Assembly (NCBI RefSeq): GCF_001612685.1
Contig: NZ_BDAY01000047.1
Span: forward strand, 36,887 to 100,886
DNA length: 64,000 nt
Direction of reading: 5' to 3'
DNA from: Nocardia altamirensis NBRC 108246
Lineage (GTDB): Bacteria; Actinomycetota; Actinomycetes; Mycobacteriales; Mycobacteriaceae
Part shown: piece after piece, positions 1 to 9,476 of the stretch
How the letters are laid out: each line of letters begins with the position of its first letter
Numbering within the stretch: position 1 is the first letter of the stretch
Made by a program: the position numbers and the translations under genes
The notes under the pieces: generated by a model
What the model saw: only the letters and a program-made list of their open reading frames with translations
The model's database searches: none
What the model was told of the DNA's origin: nothing

Positions 1-305
1 ATCGTGGTCGCCGCACTGTCGTCCGAGTAGCGGATCATCCGCTCGGCGAGGTCGCGGTCCGCGCGCGACCCGTCACCGTGGCGCAGCGCATAATCGGCGA
101 GGTAGAGCTTGATCAGCGACAGGCTGGCCCGTTGCTCGTGCTCGTTCGCGGTGCTCCACTGCGCGCCGAAGGGGGAGCGGACCGAGATCGCGGTCCGTGC
201 GGGGACGCCGTCGAGCTCATAGCTCTCCGCGTGCGCGATCGCCGCGGTGAACGCGCAACACGTCGCCGCGGCGGCTGCCGCGATCGCAACGGTCCGATAG
301 CCCAT
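1..305 (-). CDS. Secreted beta-lactamase-fold protein (3' part outside window)
   Basis: The reading frame opens with ATG at 305 and stays open to the left edge (about 101 codons visible). An AGGAGG box lies 5 nt upstream, which fixes the start. The first ~25 residues form a signal peptide (hydrophobic Ala-rich run ending near AIAHA). The mature part contains SLSLIKLYLADYAL and later MIRYSDDSAAT, an arrangement seen in class A beta-lactamase-like serine hydrolases of mycobacteria and Nocardia, where S-x-x-K would carry the nucleophile. Whether it is a true beta-lactamase cannot be decided because the SDN/KTG region is outside the window. Confidence 0.7.
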   Translation of the reverse strand, partial: MGYRTVAIAAAAAATCCAFTAAIAHAESYELDGVPARTAISVRSPFGAQWSTANEHEQRASLSLIKLYLADYALRHGDGSRADRDLAERMIRYSDDSAATT

Positions 306-448
306 CGTTTCCTCCTGGCTCGGCCCCCCATTGCTTCGGGTGCTGTGCTCGTCGAGACAAACGGTGTTCTTCGTGCCCTTCGAGATAACACTGCGCGGCG
401 GGGAAAACGCGATCGCGACACGCGATTGTTGATCAACTGCCCAGGCGC

Positions 449-1324
449 TCAGACCAGGCGCAGGCCGAGACGGCGGCGGATGCGCAGATCGAGGAGATAG
501 GCATTCACCGGAAGCAGCCGCACCGGCCGCGGCAGCAACGCCTGGGTGGTGCCGACGGCACGCATGATGCGGTCGAGCGCGTGGTCGTCGCGCTCGCTCC
601 ATGCGCAGCCCATCTGGTCGCGGAGATGCTGCGGCAGCAGGCCGATGACGAAGAATCGGTGCGCCCGGCCGAAGGCGAGCTGGGCGGGGCGCGGCAGCAT
701 CTTCAGGTCGATCAGGTCGTTGAAGTAGGCGCGGATCGGCGGGTCGATGGTGGTGGCGGCGAGGTGCTTCGCCCAGTACTCGGCGAAGGCATGTCGATCG
801 GCGGGCCACATCTCGGCAGGCATCTGCAGCGTGGTGCCGAAGCGGGCGCTGAACTGGTAGAAGGCGTCGGCGGTCGCCTCGTCCATCGGCCCGTGCATGC
901 GCTCGTACATGTCTTGCGCGCCCCAGTACAGGCAGGCGGCCACCCATAGCTGCAGTGCCGGGTCGAAGGCGTTGTACCGCACCGGACTCGACCCGGTCGA
1001 CCGCACCTGTCGATGCGAAAGGTTCACCGCCGCACGGTAATCCGAGCGCTCGTCGGCGGTGCCGAACATCGCGACGGCGAGATAGGTGACGGTGGTGCGC
1101 AACCGCTTGATCGGATGCAGCATGACCTTGCCGCTGTCGACGGTGCTTTCCACCACGCCGTAGCCGACCGGCGGGGTGCTCAACTGCATGATGACGTTCG
1201 CGGTGCCGCCGAGAAAGGCGGCGAAGCCGTCGAGGAGCTCCGCGACGTCGAAATCGTCCGGCGGCTGCGTGCGCCCGCCGTTCTCTCGCGGTTCGTGCGT
1301 CGATGCGCGATATGGCCTGGTCAT
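449..1324 (-). CDS. DUF2236 / MpaB-type oxygenase family protein
   Basis: A 291-residue protein of the DUF2236 (MpaB/latex-clearing-protein) family, a group of heme-associated oxygenases, many without known substrate. Supporting features are the family-like segments MLHPIKRLRTTVTYLAVAMF, the downstream LSHRQVRST, and WVAACLYWGAQDMYER. ATG at 1324 is preferred to an in-frame ATG at 1342 because CAGGGG lies just upstream of the 1324 codon. No signal peptide is visible. The gene is divergent from the acyl-CoA synthetase, and a strong dyad lies immediately upstream, so control by a TetR-like repressor encoded elsewhere is plausible. The substrate cannot be predicted. Confidence 0.8.
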   Translation of the reverse strand: MTRPYRASTHEPRENGGRTQPPDDFDVAELLDGFAAFLGGTANVIMQLSTPPVGYGVVESTVDSGKVMLHPIKRLRTTVTYLAVAMFGTADERSDYRAAVNLSHRQVRSTGSSPVRYNAFDPALQLWVAACLYWGAQDMYERMHGPMDEATADAFYQFSARFGTTLQMPAEMWPADRHAFAEYWAKHLAATTIDPPIRAYFNDLIDLKMLPRPAQLAFGRAHRFFVIGLLPQHLRDQMGCAWSERDDHALDRIMRAVGTTQALLPRPVRLLPVNAYLLDLRIRRRLGLRLV

Positions 1325-1342
1325 CGTTGACCCCTGTCTCAT

Positions 1343-1369
1343 TGAGAAGGCTATGCATGAACCTTCTCA
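1343..1369. promoter_or_regulatory. Inverted repeat, candidate operator of the DUF2236 gene
   Basis: The 8-nt arms TGAGAAGG and CCTTCTCA are separated by 11 nt centred on ATGCAT. The dyad sits 18-45 nt in front of the chosen ATG at 1324. Size and symmetry fit a dimeric repressor site, but no regulator gene is adjacent, so the role is inferred. Confidence 0.45.
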
Positions 1370-1471
1370 CCGCCTCATCGGGTGTGTCAACCGTCACTTC
1401 TCGAGGGTGATCCACCTGTGATCGGCCGAGGTTGCCTGGGTGTGTCCGGCCGGGCGAAGTAGTTTGGGCGC

Positions 1472-2899
1472 ATGTCATTCGGTACGCCGCTGCTGCTCAG
1501 TTCCCTGGATCCGCTCGCCGTCGCAGGCGGTGCGGATATCCCGAATGCCATCACCATCGACGGGGCGACGTTGTCGCGCAGCGATCTGCTCGGCGCCGCC
1601 ACCTCGGTCGCCGAGCGGGTCGCCAGGGCCGAGCGGGTCGCGGTGCTTGCCGAGCCGACCGTGACCACGGTGCTCGCGATCGTCGGCTGCCTCATCGCCG
1701 GGGTGACCGTGGTTCCGGTGCCGCCGGACTCGGGGACCGCCGAACTCGCCCATATCCTGGCCGATTCCGGCGCGCAGGCATGGCTTGGAAAGGCGCCTGC
1801 GGACAGCGCGTTGCCTGCGATTCCGGTGCGGGTGCACGCCAGGTCATGGCATACCTACCCCGAACCGGGTTCGGCCACTACGGCTTTCGTGCTGTACACG
1901 TCAGGGACCACTGGCTTGCCCAAAGGTGTTGTGCTCAGCCGCGGCGCCATCGCGGCAGGCCTCGACGCGCTGGCCGACGCCTGGGCGTGGACCGCGAACG
2001 ACACACTGGTGCACGGACTTCCGCTGTTCCACGTGCACGGCCTCGTCCTCGGCGTGCTCGGTCCGCTTCGGGTCGGCAGCCCACTGGTGCACACCGGCAA
2101 ACCGACACCGCAGGCCTACGCCGCCGCGCGCGGCACGCTGTACTTCGGCGTGCCGACCGTCTGGTCACGCATCGTCGAAGACCAGGACGCGGCAAAGCAA
2201 TTGGCCGATGCCAGGCTGCTCGTGTCCGGCAGTGCGCCGCTGCCCGTCCCCGTCTTCGAGCGGCTGCGCGAACTCACCGGTCATGCGCCTGTCGAGCGCT
2301 ACGGCATGAGCGAAACCATGATCACCCTGTCCACCCGCGCCGACGGCGAACGCCGCCCCGGCTGGGTCGGCACCCCGGTGCGCGGCGTGCAGACCCGGCT
2401 GCGCGACGAAGCAGGCGCCGATGTCGCGCACGACGGCGAAAGCATCGGCGGCCTGCAGGTGCGCGGCCCGATGCTGTTCGACGGCTACCTCAACCGACCA
2501 GAGGCCACCGCGGAAAGCTGGACCGACGACGGCTGGTTCAAGACCGGCGACGTCGCCGTGATCGATGCGGCAGGCTTCCACCGCATCGTCGGCCGGGAAT
2601 CGGTCGACCTCATCAAGTCCGGCGGATACCGCATCGGCGCAGGCGAAGTGGAGACCGTCCTGCTCGGGCACCCGGACATCGCGGAGGTAGCCGTCGTCGG
2701 CCTGCCCGACCCCGATCTCGGCCAACGCGTCGTCGCCTTCGTCGTCCTGCGCGGCGCCGCAGCCGATTCGATCGAGCAAGACCTGATCGCCTATGTGGCC
2801 GAACAACTCTCGGTGCACAAACGCCCGAGGGAGATCCGCGTGGTCGACTCGCTCCCGCGCAACGCCATGGGCAAGGTCCAGAAGAAACGCCTCACCTAA
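1472..2899 (+). CDS. fadD36: Acyl-CoA synthetase, FadD36 / malonyl-CoA synthetase-like
   Basis: A 475-residue ANL-superfamily adenylating enzyme that activates a carboxylic acid as acyl-AMP and then acyl-CoA. The phosphate-binding loop LYTSGTTGLPKG is at ~141-152, the adenine/A5 motif ERYGMSET at ~280, the GWFKTGDVA aspartate region at ~355, and the hinge/A8 segment GRESVDLIKSGGYRIGAGEV at ~375-395. The catalytic lysine region NAMGKVQKK is at the C-terminus. Length and sequence resemble mycobacterial FadD36 (Rv1193), whose closest characterised relatives act on malonate or methylmalonate; that substrate is inferred. The ATG at 1472 has no strong Shine-Dalgarno box. It converges on dapD with a 13-nt gap. 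Confidence 0.85.
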   Translation: MSFGTPLLLSSLDPLAVAGGADIPNAITIDGATLSRSDLLGAATSVAERVARAERVAVLAEPTVTTVLAIVGCLIAGVTVVPVPPDSGTAELAHILADSGAQAWLGKAPADSALPAIPVRVHARSWHTYPEPGSATTAFVLYTSGTTGLPKGVVLSRGAIAAGLDALADAWAWTANDTLVHGLPLFHVHGLVLGVLGPLRVGSPLVHTGKPTPQAYAAARGTLYFGVPTVWSRIVEDQDAAKQLADARLLVSGSAPLPVPVFERLRELTGHAPVERYGMSETMITLSTRADGERRPGWVGTPVRGVQTRLRDEAGADVAHDGESIGGLQVRGPMLFDGYLNRPEATAESWTDDGWFKTGDVAVIDAAGFHRIVGRESVDLIKSGGYRIGAGEVETVLLGHPDIAEVAVVGLPDPDLGQRVVAFVVLRGAAADSIEQDLIAYVAEQLSVHKRPREIRVVDSLPRNAMGKVQKKRLT

Positions 2900-2912
2900 C
2901 CTGCTGTGCCGC

Positions 2913-3860
2913 TCAGTCGTTGGCGTGCAGTGCGGCGTTCAGCTCGATGCCGGTTCCCTTGCGCGGCACCACTTCCACGCCGCCGGTCAGCGAGTTGCGG
3001 CGGAACAGCAGGTTGTTCTGGCCGCTGAGCGTCGCGGCCTTGACGACGGTGCCGTCCGGGCCGGTGACCTTGGTGCCTGCGGTCAGGTAGAGGCCTGCTT
3101 CGACGACGCAGTCGTCGCCGAGCGGGATGCCGAGGCCGGAGTTGGCGCCGAGCAGGGAGCGTTCGCCGATCGAGATGACCGTGGTGCCGCCGCCGGACAG
3201 CGTGCCCATGGTCGAGGCGCCGCCGCCGATGTCGGAGCCGTCGCCGACCAGCACACCCGCGGAGATCCGGCCCTCGACCATGGAGGCGCCGAGGGTGCCC
3301 GCGTTGAAGTTCACGAAGCCCTCGTGCATCACGGTGGTGCCGGAGGCGAGGTGCGCGCCGAGGCGGACCCGGTCGGCGTCGCCGATGCGCACACCGGACG
3401 GAACGACGTAGTCGACCATCCGCGGGAACTTGTCGATGCTGTACACGGTCACCGGGCCGCGGGCGCGCAGCTTGGCGCGGGTGGCTTCGAAGCCGTCGAC
3501 CGCCGCCGGTCCGTGGTTGGTCCACACCACGTTGCTGAGCAGCCCGAACTGCCCGTCCAGGTTCACCTCGTGCGGGCGGACCAGCCGGTGCGAGAGCAGG
3601 TGCAGGCGCAGGTAGACGTCGTGCGCGTCGACGGGTGCGGCGGACAGGTCGGCGATCGTGGTGCGCACCGCGACCACGTCGACGCCGCGTGCCTCGTCGA
3701 CGCCGAGCAGCGCCGCGTACTCGGCGGGCGCGTCGTCGATCCGCTTCGTCCCGGTCTCGGCGAAGTCACCGAGCTCCGGGCTCGGGTACCAGGTGTCGAG
3801 GACGGTCCCGTCCGCGGTCACGTTGGCGATACCGACTGCTGCTGCTCCCTGAGTACTCAC
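2913..3860 (-). CDS. dapD: 2,3,4,5-tetrahydropyridine-2,6-dicarboxylate N-succinyltransferase
   Basis: DapD transfers succinyl from succinyl-CoA to tetrahydrodipicolinate in the succinylase branch of diaminopimelate/lysine synthesis, feeding peptidoglycan. The protein is 315 residues from a GTG at 3860 (reads VSTQGAAAV), close to the actinobacterial length of about 317. The C-terminal half is a left-handed beta-helix of hexapeptide repeats (the stretch from VRIGDADRVRLGAH through SIGERSLLGANSGLGI to VEAGLYLTAGTKV). The frame stays open upstream to about 4223, but that part overlaps dapE and looks non-coding. It is divergent from dapE across 127 nt, matching the Rv1201c/Rv1202 arrangement. Confidence 0.95.
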   Translation of the reverse strand: MSTQGAAAVGIANVTADGTVLDTWYPSPELGDFAETGTKRIDDAPAEYAALLGVDEARGVDVVAVRTTIADLSAAPVDAHDVYLRLHLLSHRLVRPHEVNLDGQFGLLSNVVWTNHGPAAVDGFEATRAKLRARGPVTVYSIDKFPRMVDYVVPSGVRIGDADRVRLGAHLASGTTVMHEGFVNFNAGTLGASMVEGRISAGVLVGDGSDIGGGASTMGTLSGGGTTVISIGERSLLGANSGLGIPLGDDCVVEAGLYLTAGTKVTGPDGTVVKAATLSGQNNLLFRRNSLTGGVEVVPRKGTGIELNAALHAND

Positions 3861-3987
3861 GTTCACAGAGGTTACCGACCCGCGGCCGCCGACGGTGACC
3901 CTCCTCCTCCGCTGTGTGCCACGGCACCACAGCCCCGCGGTGTGCCTATCGGAGGTGCGGCCGTGTGCACGGTCGTAGGGTGGGGAC

Positions 3988-5091
3988 GTGACCATCGACC
4001 TGCGTGCTGATCCGATTACGTTGACCGCTGCCCTCGTCGATATCCCGAGCGTGTCCAGGGACGAGGCGCAGATCACCGACGTCGTCGAGCAGGCGCTGCG
4101 CGAGCAGACGACCGGGTTCGAGGTGCTGCGGCACGGGAATGTGGTGCTGGCGCGGACGAATCGCGGGTTGCCGACGCGGGTGGTGCTGGCAGGCCACCTC
4201 GATACCGTGCCGATCGCGGACAACGTGCCTGGTCATTTCGCGGTGAACCCGGCGGGGGAGCGGGTGTTCTACGGGTGCGGATCGGTCGACATGAAGTCCG
4301 GCGACGCGGTGTTCCTGCACCTGGCCGCGACGGTCGCCGATCCGGTGCACGACCTGACGCTGATCTTCTACGACTGCGAGGAAATCGCCTCGGAATTCAA
4401 CGGTCTCGGCCACATCGAGCGCGACCTGCCGCAGTGGCTTTCCGGTGATCTCGCGGTGCTCGGCGAGCCGTCCGGCGGCTGGATCGAGGCGGGTTGCCAA
4501 GGGACGCTGCGTGTTCGGCTGTCCACCGCGGGGGTGCGCGCGCACTCGGCGCGAGCCTGGCTCGGCGACAACGCTATTCACGCCCTGGCCCCGATCCTGC
4601 AGCGGCTCTCCGACTATCGTGCCCGCGAGGTCGACATCGACGGCTGCGTCTACCGCGAGGGATTGTCCGCGGTTCGCGTCGCGGGCGGCGTGGCAGGCAA
4701 CGTGGTGCCCGATGCCGCAGAGCTGGAGGTGAACTTCCGCTTCGCCCCTGACCGCACGGTCGAGCAGGCCGTCGAGCACGTCCGCGAGGTCTTCACCGGC
4801 TTGGAGCTCACCTTCGAAGTCACCGACTCCGCCCCCGGCGCGCTGCCCGGCCTGTCCGCCCCGGCCGCCAAGGATCTGGTCGCCTCGGTGAACAGCCACG
4901 GCGGCGGTGGCGTGCGCGCCAAGTACGGCTGGACCGATGTGGCCCGCTTCGCCGCCCGTGGCATCCCCGCGGTGAACTTCGGCCCCGGCGACCCGAACCT
5001 CGCGCACAAGCGAGACGAGCACGTCCCGGTCTACCAGATCACCGCCGTCACCGCGATGCTGCGCGACTACCTGACCGGAAAGTCAGGATGA
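3988..5091 (+). CDS. dapE: Succinyl-diaminopimelate desuccinylase
   Basis: A 367-residue M20-family zinc hydrolase that releases succinate from N-succinyl-LL-diaminopimelate, two steps after DapD. Metal and catalytic motifs are present: AGHLDTVP (His ligand and Asp), GCGSVDMKSG (bridging Asp), YDCEEIASEFNG (general base Glu-Glu) and the C-terminal HKRDEHVP (His ligand). The lid/dimerisation domain begins near GCQGTLRV. GTG at 3988 gives MTIDLRADPITL. The final codon overlaps a possible 45-codon ORF by ATGA. Confidence 0.95.
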   Translation: MTIDLRADPITLTAALVDIPSVSRDEAQITDVVEQALREQTTGFEVLRHGNVVLARTNRGLPTRVVLAGHLDTVPIADNVPGHFAVNPAGERVFYGCGSVDMKSGDAVFLHLAATVADPVHDLTLIFYDCEEIASEFNGLGHIERDLPQWLSGDLAVLGEPSGGWIEAGCQGTLRVRLSTAGVRAHSARAWLGDNAIHALAPILQRLSDYRAREVDIDGCVYREGLSAVRVAGGVAGNVVPDAAELEVNFRFAPDRTVEQAVEHVREVFTGLELTFEVTDSAPGALPGLSAPAAKDLVASVNSHGGGGVRAKYGWTDVARFAARGIPAVNFGPGDPNLAHKRDEHVPVYQITAVTAMLRDYLTGKSG

Positions 5092-5225
5092 GCTTCGGCA
5101 CTCGGCCACCGGGACCACATGCGGCTGACCACCACGTTGCGGCGCCGTCTCGGCGCAGAATCGACCTGCTGAACGTCGGACGACTTCTCCTGTCCACCAG
5201 GTTGCCGGTGCCGATCTCCCGGTAG
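5088..5225 (+). CDS. Possible 45-residue ORF coupled to dapE
   Basis: An ATG overlaps the dapE stop by ATGA and opens a frame of 45 codons ending in TAG at 5225, just before the next gene. The peptide starts MSFGTRPPGPHAADHHV and is rich in Arg, Pro and His, with no domain or membrane segment. The overlap is the main argument that it is translated; composition is unconvincing, and the stretch may simply be a spacer. Confidence 0.25.
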   Translation: MSFGTRPPGPHAADHHVAAPSRRRIDLLNVGRLLLSTRLPVPISR

Positions 5226-5235
5226 CGTGGTCGGC

Positions 5236-6045
<810 letters not shown>

Positions 6046-6047
6046 CC

Positions 6048-6061
6048 GGGGGCGCGCCCCC
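6048..6061. terminator. GC-rich perfect palindrome after the first LOG gene
   Basis: GGGGGCGCGCCCCC begins 3 nt after the stop at 6045. It can fold into a short hairpin with almost no loop and has no T-run, so it may be a weak terminator or an mRNA 3' stabiliser. Confidence 0.3.
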
Positions 6062-6117
6062 GCAGCTGTCTGATTCCGTGGTTCCGCGACGTGTGCGTCG
6101 CCGATGGAGGTGAAGTG

Positions 6118-6663
6118 ATGGGCGAGCAGCCCTATGCAGTGTGTGTCTACTGCTCCGCGAGTACCGTCGACCCGAACTATCTGGCGCTCGCCACCGAGGT
6201 GGGTGCCGAGATCGCCAGGCGTGGTTGGCAATTGGTATCCGGTGGCGGCAACGTCTCGATGATGGGCGCGGTGGCCGTCGCGGCGCGCACCGGCGGCGCG
6301 AACACCGTAGGGGTGATCCCGAAACACCTGGTGCACAGGGAAGTTGCCGACGTGGACGCCGACGAGCTGGTTGTCACAGACACCATGCGGCAGCGCAAGC
6401 AGATCATGGAGGATCGGGCCGACGCCTTCCTTACCTTGCCTGGCGGAATTGGCACCTTGGAAGAGTTTTTCGAAAGCTGGACCGGAGGCCATCTGGGACA
6501 GCACAATAAGCCCGTGGTGGTGCTGGACCCGGATGGCTTCTACCGCGGCCTGTTCCGGTGGATCGATGAACTCTACGACCGTAAGTTCGTGCCCCAGGCC
6601 GCCCTCGACCGCATCACCGTGGTCACCGATCTTTCTTCCGCCTTCGCGGCATTGGAGGCGTGA
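6118..6663 (+). CDS. LOG-family (TIGR00730) phosphoribohydrolase-like protein, short form
   Basis: A 181-residue orthologue by position of Rv1205. The conserved motifs are CVYCSAS near the N-terminus, SGGGNVSMMGAVA, and PGGIGTLEEFFE, which carries the catalytic Arg/Glu environment of the LOG family. ATG at 6118 is fixed by GGAGG 7 nt upstream. The stop overlaps the region leading into fadD6, with the fadD6 start 30 nt further on, so the two are probably cotranscribed. The family produces free cytokinins from nucleotide precursors, but the physiological substrate in bacteria is often unclear. Confidence 0.9.
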   Translation: MGEQPYAVCVYCSASTVDPNYLALATEVGAEIARRGWQLVSGGGNVSMMGAVAVAARTGGANTVGVIPKHLVHREVADVDADELVVTDTMRQRKQIMEDRADAFLTLPGGIGTLEEFFESWTGGHLGQHNKPVVVLDPDGFYRGLFRWIDELYDRKFVPQAALDRITVVTDLSSAFAALEA

Positions 6664-6692
6664 GCTACACCCCTCATGAGGAGAGCCTGACT

Positions 6693-8462
6693 GTGAGTTC
6701 CGACGGCCGTTCTACGGTGCGATTATTCGACTTGGCCAAACACCTTCCCGCGATGGCGCTCGATGGTCCGGGAATGCTCCGCAATGCGCCAGGTCTGCTG
6801 GTCAAGCCGGACGACAGGTCGTCGGTCGGGCGCTACTTCCAGCGGGCCGCGCACAAGTATCCGAACCGTCCGTTCCTGCGCTTCGAAGGCACCGTCTACA
6901 GCTATGGCGAGGCCAATGCCGAGGTGAACAAGTACGCGCGCGTGCTCGACCGGCGCGGTGTGCGCCGCGGCCACGTGGTCGGCGTGCTGATGACCAACCG
7001 GCCCGAAACCTTGTTCGTGGTACTGGCTTCGGTGAAACTCGGCGCGACCGTCGGCCTGCTCAACCATCATCAGCGGGACCAGGTGCTCGCACACAGCATC
7101 GGTCTGTTGCAGAGCGTGCTCAACGTCGTCGGCGAGGAGTGCAAGGAGGCGCTGGACTCACTGCCTGGGCCACTGCCGAATGTGTTGTCCAGCAGCGATC
7201 TCCACGCCGCGGCGCAGGGCGAGGAAGACACCGATCCGCCGATCTGCGCGGACATCAGGGCCAAGGAGCGGGCCTTCTTGATCTTCACCTCGGGCACCAC
7301 CGGCCTGCCGAAGGCCAGCGTGATGTCGCACCTGCGCTGGACCAAGAGCATGGTCGGGCTCGGTGGGCTCGGTATTCGCCTGCGTACCAACGACACTCTG
7401 TACTGCTGCCTGCCGCTCTATCACAACAACGCGCTGACGGTCGCGCTGTCGTCGGTGCTCTGCTCCGGCGCGACACTCGCGCTCGGCAGGCAGTTCTCGG
7501 TGTCCCGGTTCTGGGACGAGGTCATCCGCGAGGAAGCGACGGCGTTCATCTATATCGGTGAGCTGTGCCGCTACCTGCTCACCCAGGACCCGAAGCCGAC
7601 CGACCGGCAGCACAAGGTCCGGCTCGCGGTCGGCAACGGCCTGCGCCCGGAACTCTGGGATGCGTTCAAGCAGCGCTTCGGCATTCGGCGCATTGTCGAG
7701 TTCTACGGCGCGAGCGAGGCCAATATCGCCTTCGTCAACGCGTTCAGCGTCGATCGCACCGCCGGGTTCGGCCCGCTGCCGTATGCGGTGGTCGAGTACG
7801 ACGAAGAGACCGGAAAAGCCAAGCGGGACAGCAAAGGACGGCTGCGCAAGGTGCGTACCGGCGGCGTCGGGCTGCTGCTGTCCAAGGTCACCGGCCGCTC
7901 GCCGTTCGACGGCTACACCGACAAGGCCGCCTCCGAGGCCAAGTTGGTCCGCGACGGCTTCACCGACGGCGATGTCTGGTTCGACACCGGCGATCTGGTC
8001 CGTGATCAGGGCTGGCATCACATCGCGTTCGTGGACCGGCTCGGCGACACCTTCCGCTGGAAGGGCGAGAACGTGGCGACCACCGAGGTCGAGGGCGCGC
8101 TGACCCAGTCCGACGCCATCGACCAGGCCGTGGTCTACGGCGTCGACCTCCCCGGCGCCGACGGCAAGGCGGGCATGGCCGCGCTGACGCTGCATCACGA
8201 TGCGGTGTTCGACGGCCGCGCGCTCGCCGCGCTGGTCTATCAGCGGCTGCCCGCGTACGCCGTGCCGCTGTTCCTCCGGGTCGTCCCGGAACTGGAGCAC
8301 ACCTCCACCTTCAAGAGCCGCAAGGTCGACCTGCGCAAGCAGGGCTACAGTCCGGACCCGCACAGCACCCTCTACGTGCTCTCCGGCCGCGCAAACGGCT
8401 ACATCCCCGCCTACTCCACCTATCCCGAGGACGTCGCCGCAGGCCGCGCGCCCCGGAACTGA
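6693..8462 (+). CDS. fadD6: Long/very-long-chain acyl-CoA synthetase FadD6
   Basis: A 589-residue adenylating enzyme of the fatty-acid-transport-protein type. The P-loop FIFTSGTTGLPKASVMS is near residue 205, FYGASEANIAF near 345, the aspartate motif WFDTGDLVRDQGW near 435, and DRLGDTFRWKGENVATTEVE forms the FATP signature. It activates long-chain fatty acids to acyl-CoA at the membrane. GTG at 6693 is preferred because GAGGAGAG sits about 8 nt upstream; the frame also runs open to 6660. Position between a LOG gene and folP2 matches Rv1206. Confidence 0.92.
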   Translation: MSSDGRSTVRLFDLAKHLPAMALDGPGMLRNAPGLLVKPDDRSSVGRYFQRAAHKYPNRPFLRFEGTVYSYGEANAEVNKYARVLDRRGVRRGHVVGVLMTNRPETLFVVLASVKLGATVGLLNHHQRDQVLAHSIGLLQSVLNVVGEECKEALDSLPGPLPNVLSSSDLHAAAQGEEDTDPPICADIRAKERAFLIFTSGTTGLPKASVMSHLRWTKSMVGLGGLGIRLRTNDTLYCCLPLYHNNALTVALSSVLCSGATLALGRQFSVSRFWDEVIREEATAFIYIGELCRYLLTQDPKPTDRQHKVRLAVGNGLRPELWDAFKQRFGIRRIVEFYGASEANIAFVNAFSVDRTAGFGPLPYAVVEYDEETGKAKRDSKGRLRKVRTGGVGLLLSKVTGRSPFDGYTDKAASEAKLVRDGFTDGDVWFDTGDLVRDQGWHHIAFVDRLGDTFRWKGENVATTEVEGALTQSDAIDQAVVYGVDLPGADGKAGMAALTLHHDAVFDGRALAALVYQRLPAYAVPLFLRVVPELEHTSTFKSRKVDLRKQGYSPDPHSTLYVLSGRANGYIPAYSTYPEDVAAGRAPRN

Positions 8463-8483
8463 GCCGACGCACGCCCCGTCGGC
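8463..8483 (+). terminator. Hairpin after fadD6
   Basis: GCCGACG and CGTCGGC flank a 7-nt loop directly behind the fadD6 stop. There is no T-run, so it is at best a weak terminator. Confidence 0.35.
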
Positions 8484-8570
8484 CGTGCCATTCGTGAGGT
8501 CCGTAACCAGTGCGGATCCCGAGAACGGGTGCGAATCAGGCGACAAGGCTGCACCTGGGGACACAGATAC

Positions 8571-9476
8571 ATGACTCGGTACAGTCAGAGGATGTTCAGC
8601 ACTGCCGGTTTGCCGCTTCCTACTTTGTGTGGCAAGCCGGTGGCGACGGATCGAGCGCTGGTCATGGCCATCGTGAATCGCACTCCCGACTCGTTCTACG
8701 ACAAAGGGGCCACCTTCACCGATGCCGCGGCGATGGACGCCGTCGTGCGGGCGGTGGACGAAGGCGCCGATCTGGTCGATGTGGGCGGCGTGAAGGCGGG
8801 TCCTGGTGCGCTGGTCGATGCCGAGGAAGAGGCGCGGCGGGTGATCCCGTTCGTCGCTGCCATCCGCGCGAAGTATCCGGAGCTATTGATCAGCATCGAC
8901 ACCTGGCGGGCCGACGTAGCGCAGGCCGCGGTCCGCGAGGGCGCCGATCTGATCAACGACACCTGGGCGGGCGCCGACCCGGACCTGGTTCGGGTAGCGG
9001 CCGAGCACGGTGTCGGAATCGTGTGCAGCCACACCGGCGGACTGGTGCCGCGCACCCGCCCGCACCGGGTTCGGTACGCCGATGTGGTGGCCGAGGTGAC
9101 CGATACCTTGGTGCACGCTGCCGAAAACGCGGCCGCCGCCGGCGTGCGCGCGGATTCGATTCTGATCGATCCGACCCATGATTTCGGCAAGAACACTTAT
9201 CACGGTCTCGAGTTATTGCGTGGAGTGGACGTTCTTGTAAAAACCGGGTGGCCTGTCCTGATGGCACTGAGCAACAAGGACTTTATCGGGGAGACTCTAG
9301 GTGTCGATCTTTCCGAACGATTGGAGGGCACATTGGCAGCAACCGCATGGTCGGCGGCCGCAGGCGCACGTGTCTTCCGGGTCCACGAGGTCGCCGAGAC
9401 CCGGCGCGTCGTGGACATGATCGCCGCGATCCAGGGCATCCGGCCCCCAGTACGCACCCTGCGAGGTTTGGTATGA
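8571..9476 (+). CDS. folP2: Dihydropteroate synthase-like protein FolP2
   Basis: A 301-residue TIM-barrel protein of the dihydropteroate synthase family. Present motifs: MAIVNRTPDSFYDKG (pterin site and loop 1), GADLVDVGGVKAGPG, SIDTWRADVA, LINDTWAG, and IDPTHDFGKNT. It keeps the FolP2 rather than FolP1 pattern: NRTPDSF is followed by an altered loop, and FolP2 of mycobacteria lacks clear DHPS activity, so the true reaction is uncertain. ATG at 8571 is preferred over GTG 8529 and ATG 8592; none has a strong ribosome site. The stop overlaps gpgS by ATGA, as for Rv1207/Rv1208. Confidence 0.9.
   Translation: MTRYSQRMFSTAGLPLPTLCGKPVATDRALVMAIVNRTPDSFYDKGATFTDAAAMDAVVRAVDEGADLVDVGGVKAGPGALVDAEEEARRVIPFVAAIRAKYPELLISIDTWRADVAQAAVREGADLINDTWAGADPDLVRVAAEHGVGIVCSHTGGLVPRTRPHRVRYADVVAEVTDTLVHAAENAAAAGVRADSILIDPTHDFGKNTYHGLELLRGVDVLVKTGWPVLMALSNKDFIGETLGVDLSERLEGTLAATAWSAAAGARVFRVHEVAETRRVVDMIAAIQGIRPPVRTLRGLV

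Noticed and set aside
1432..3090. A 552-codon open frame overlapping fadD36
   Set aside because: It is out of frame with the clear acyl-CoA synthetase and is Arg-rich with no motif, as expected for an alternative frame in GC-rich DNA.
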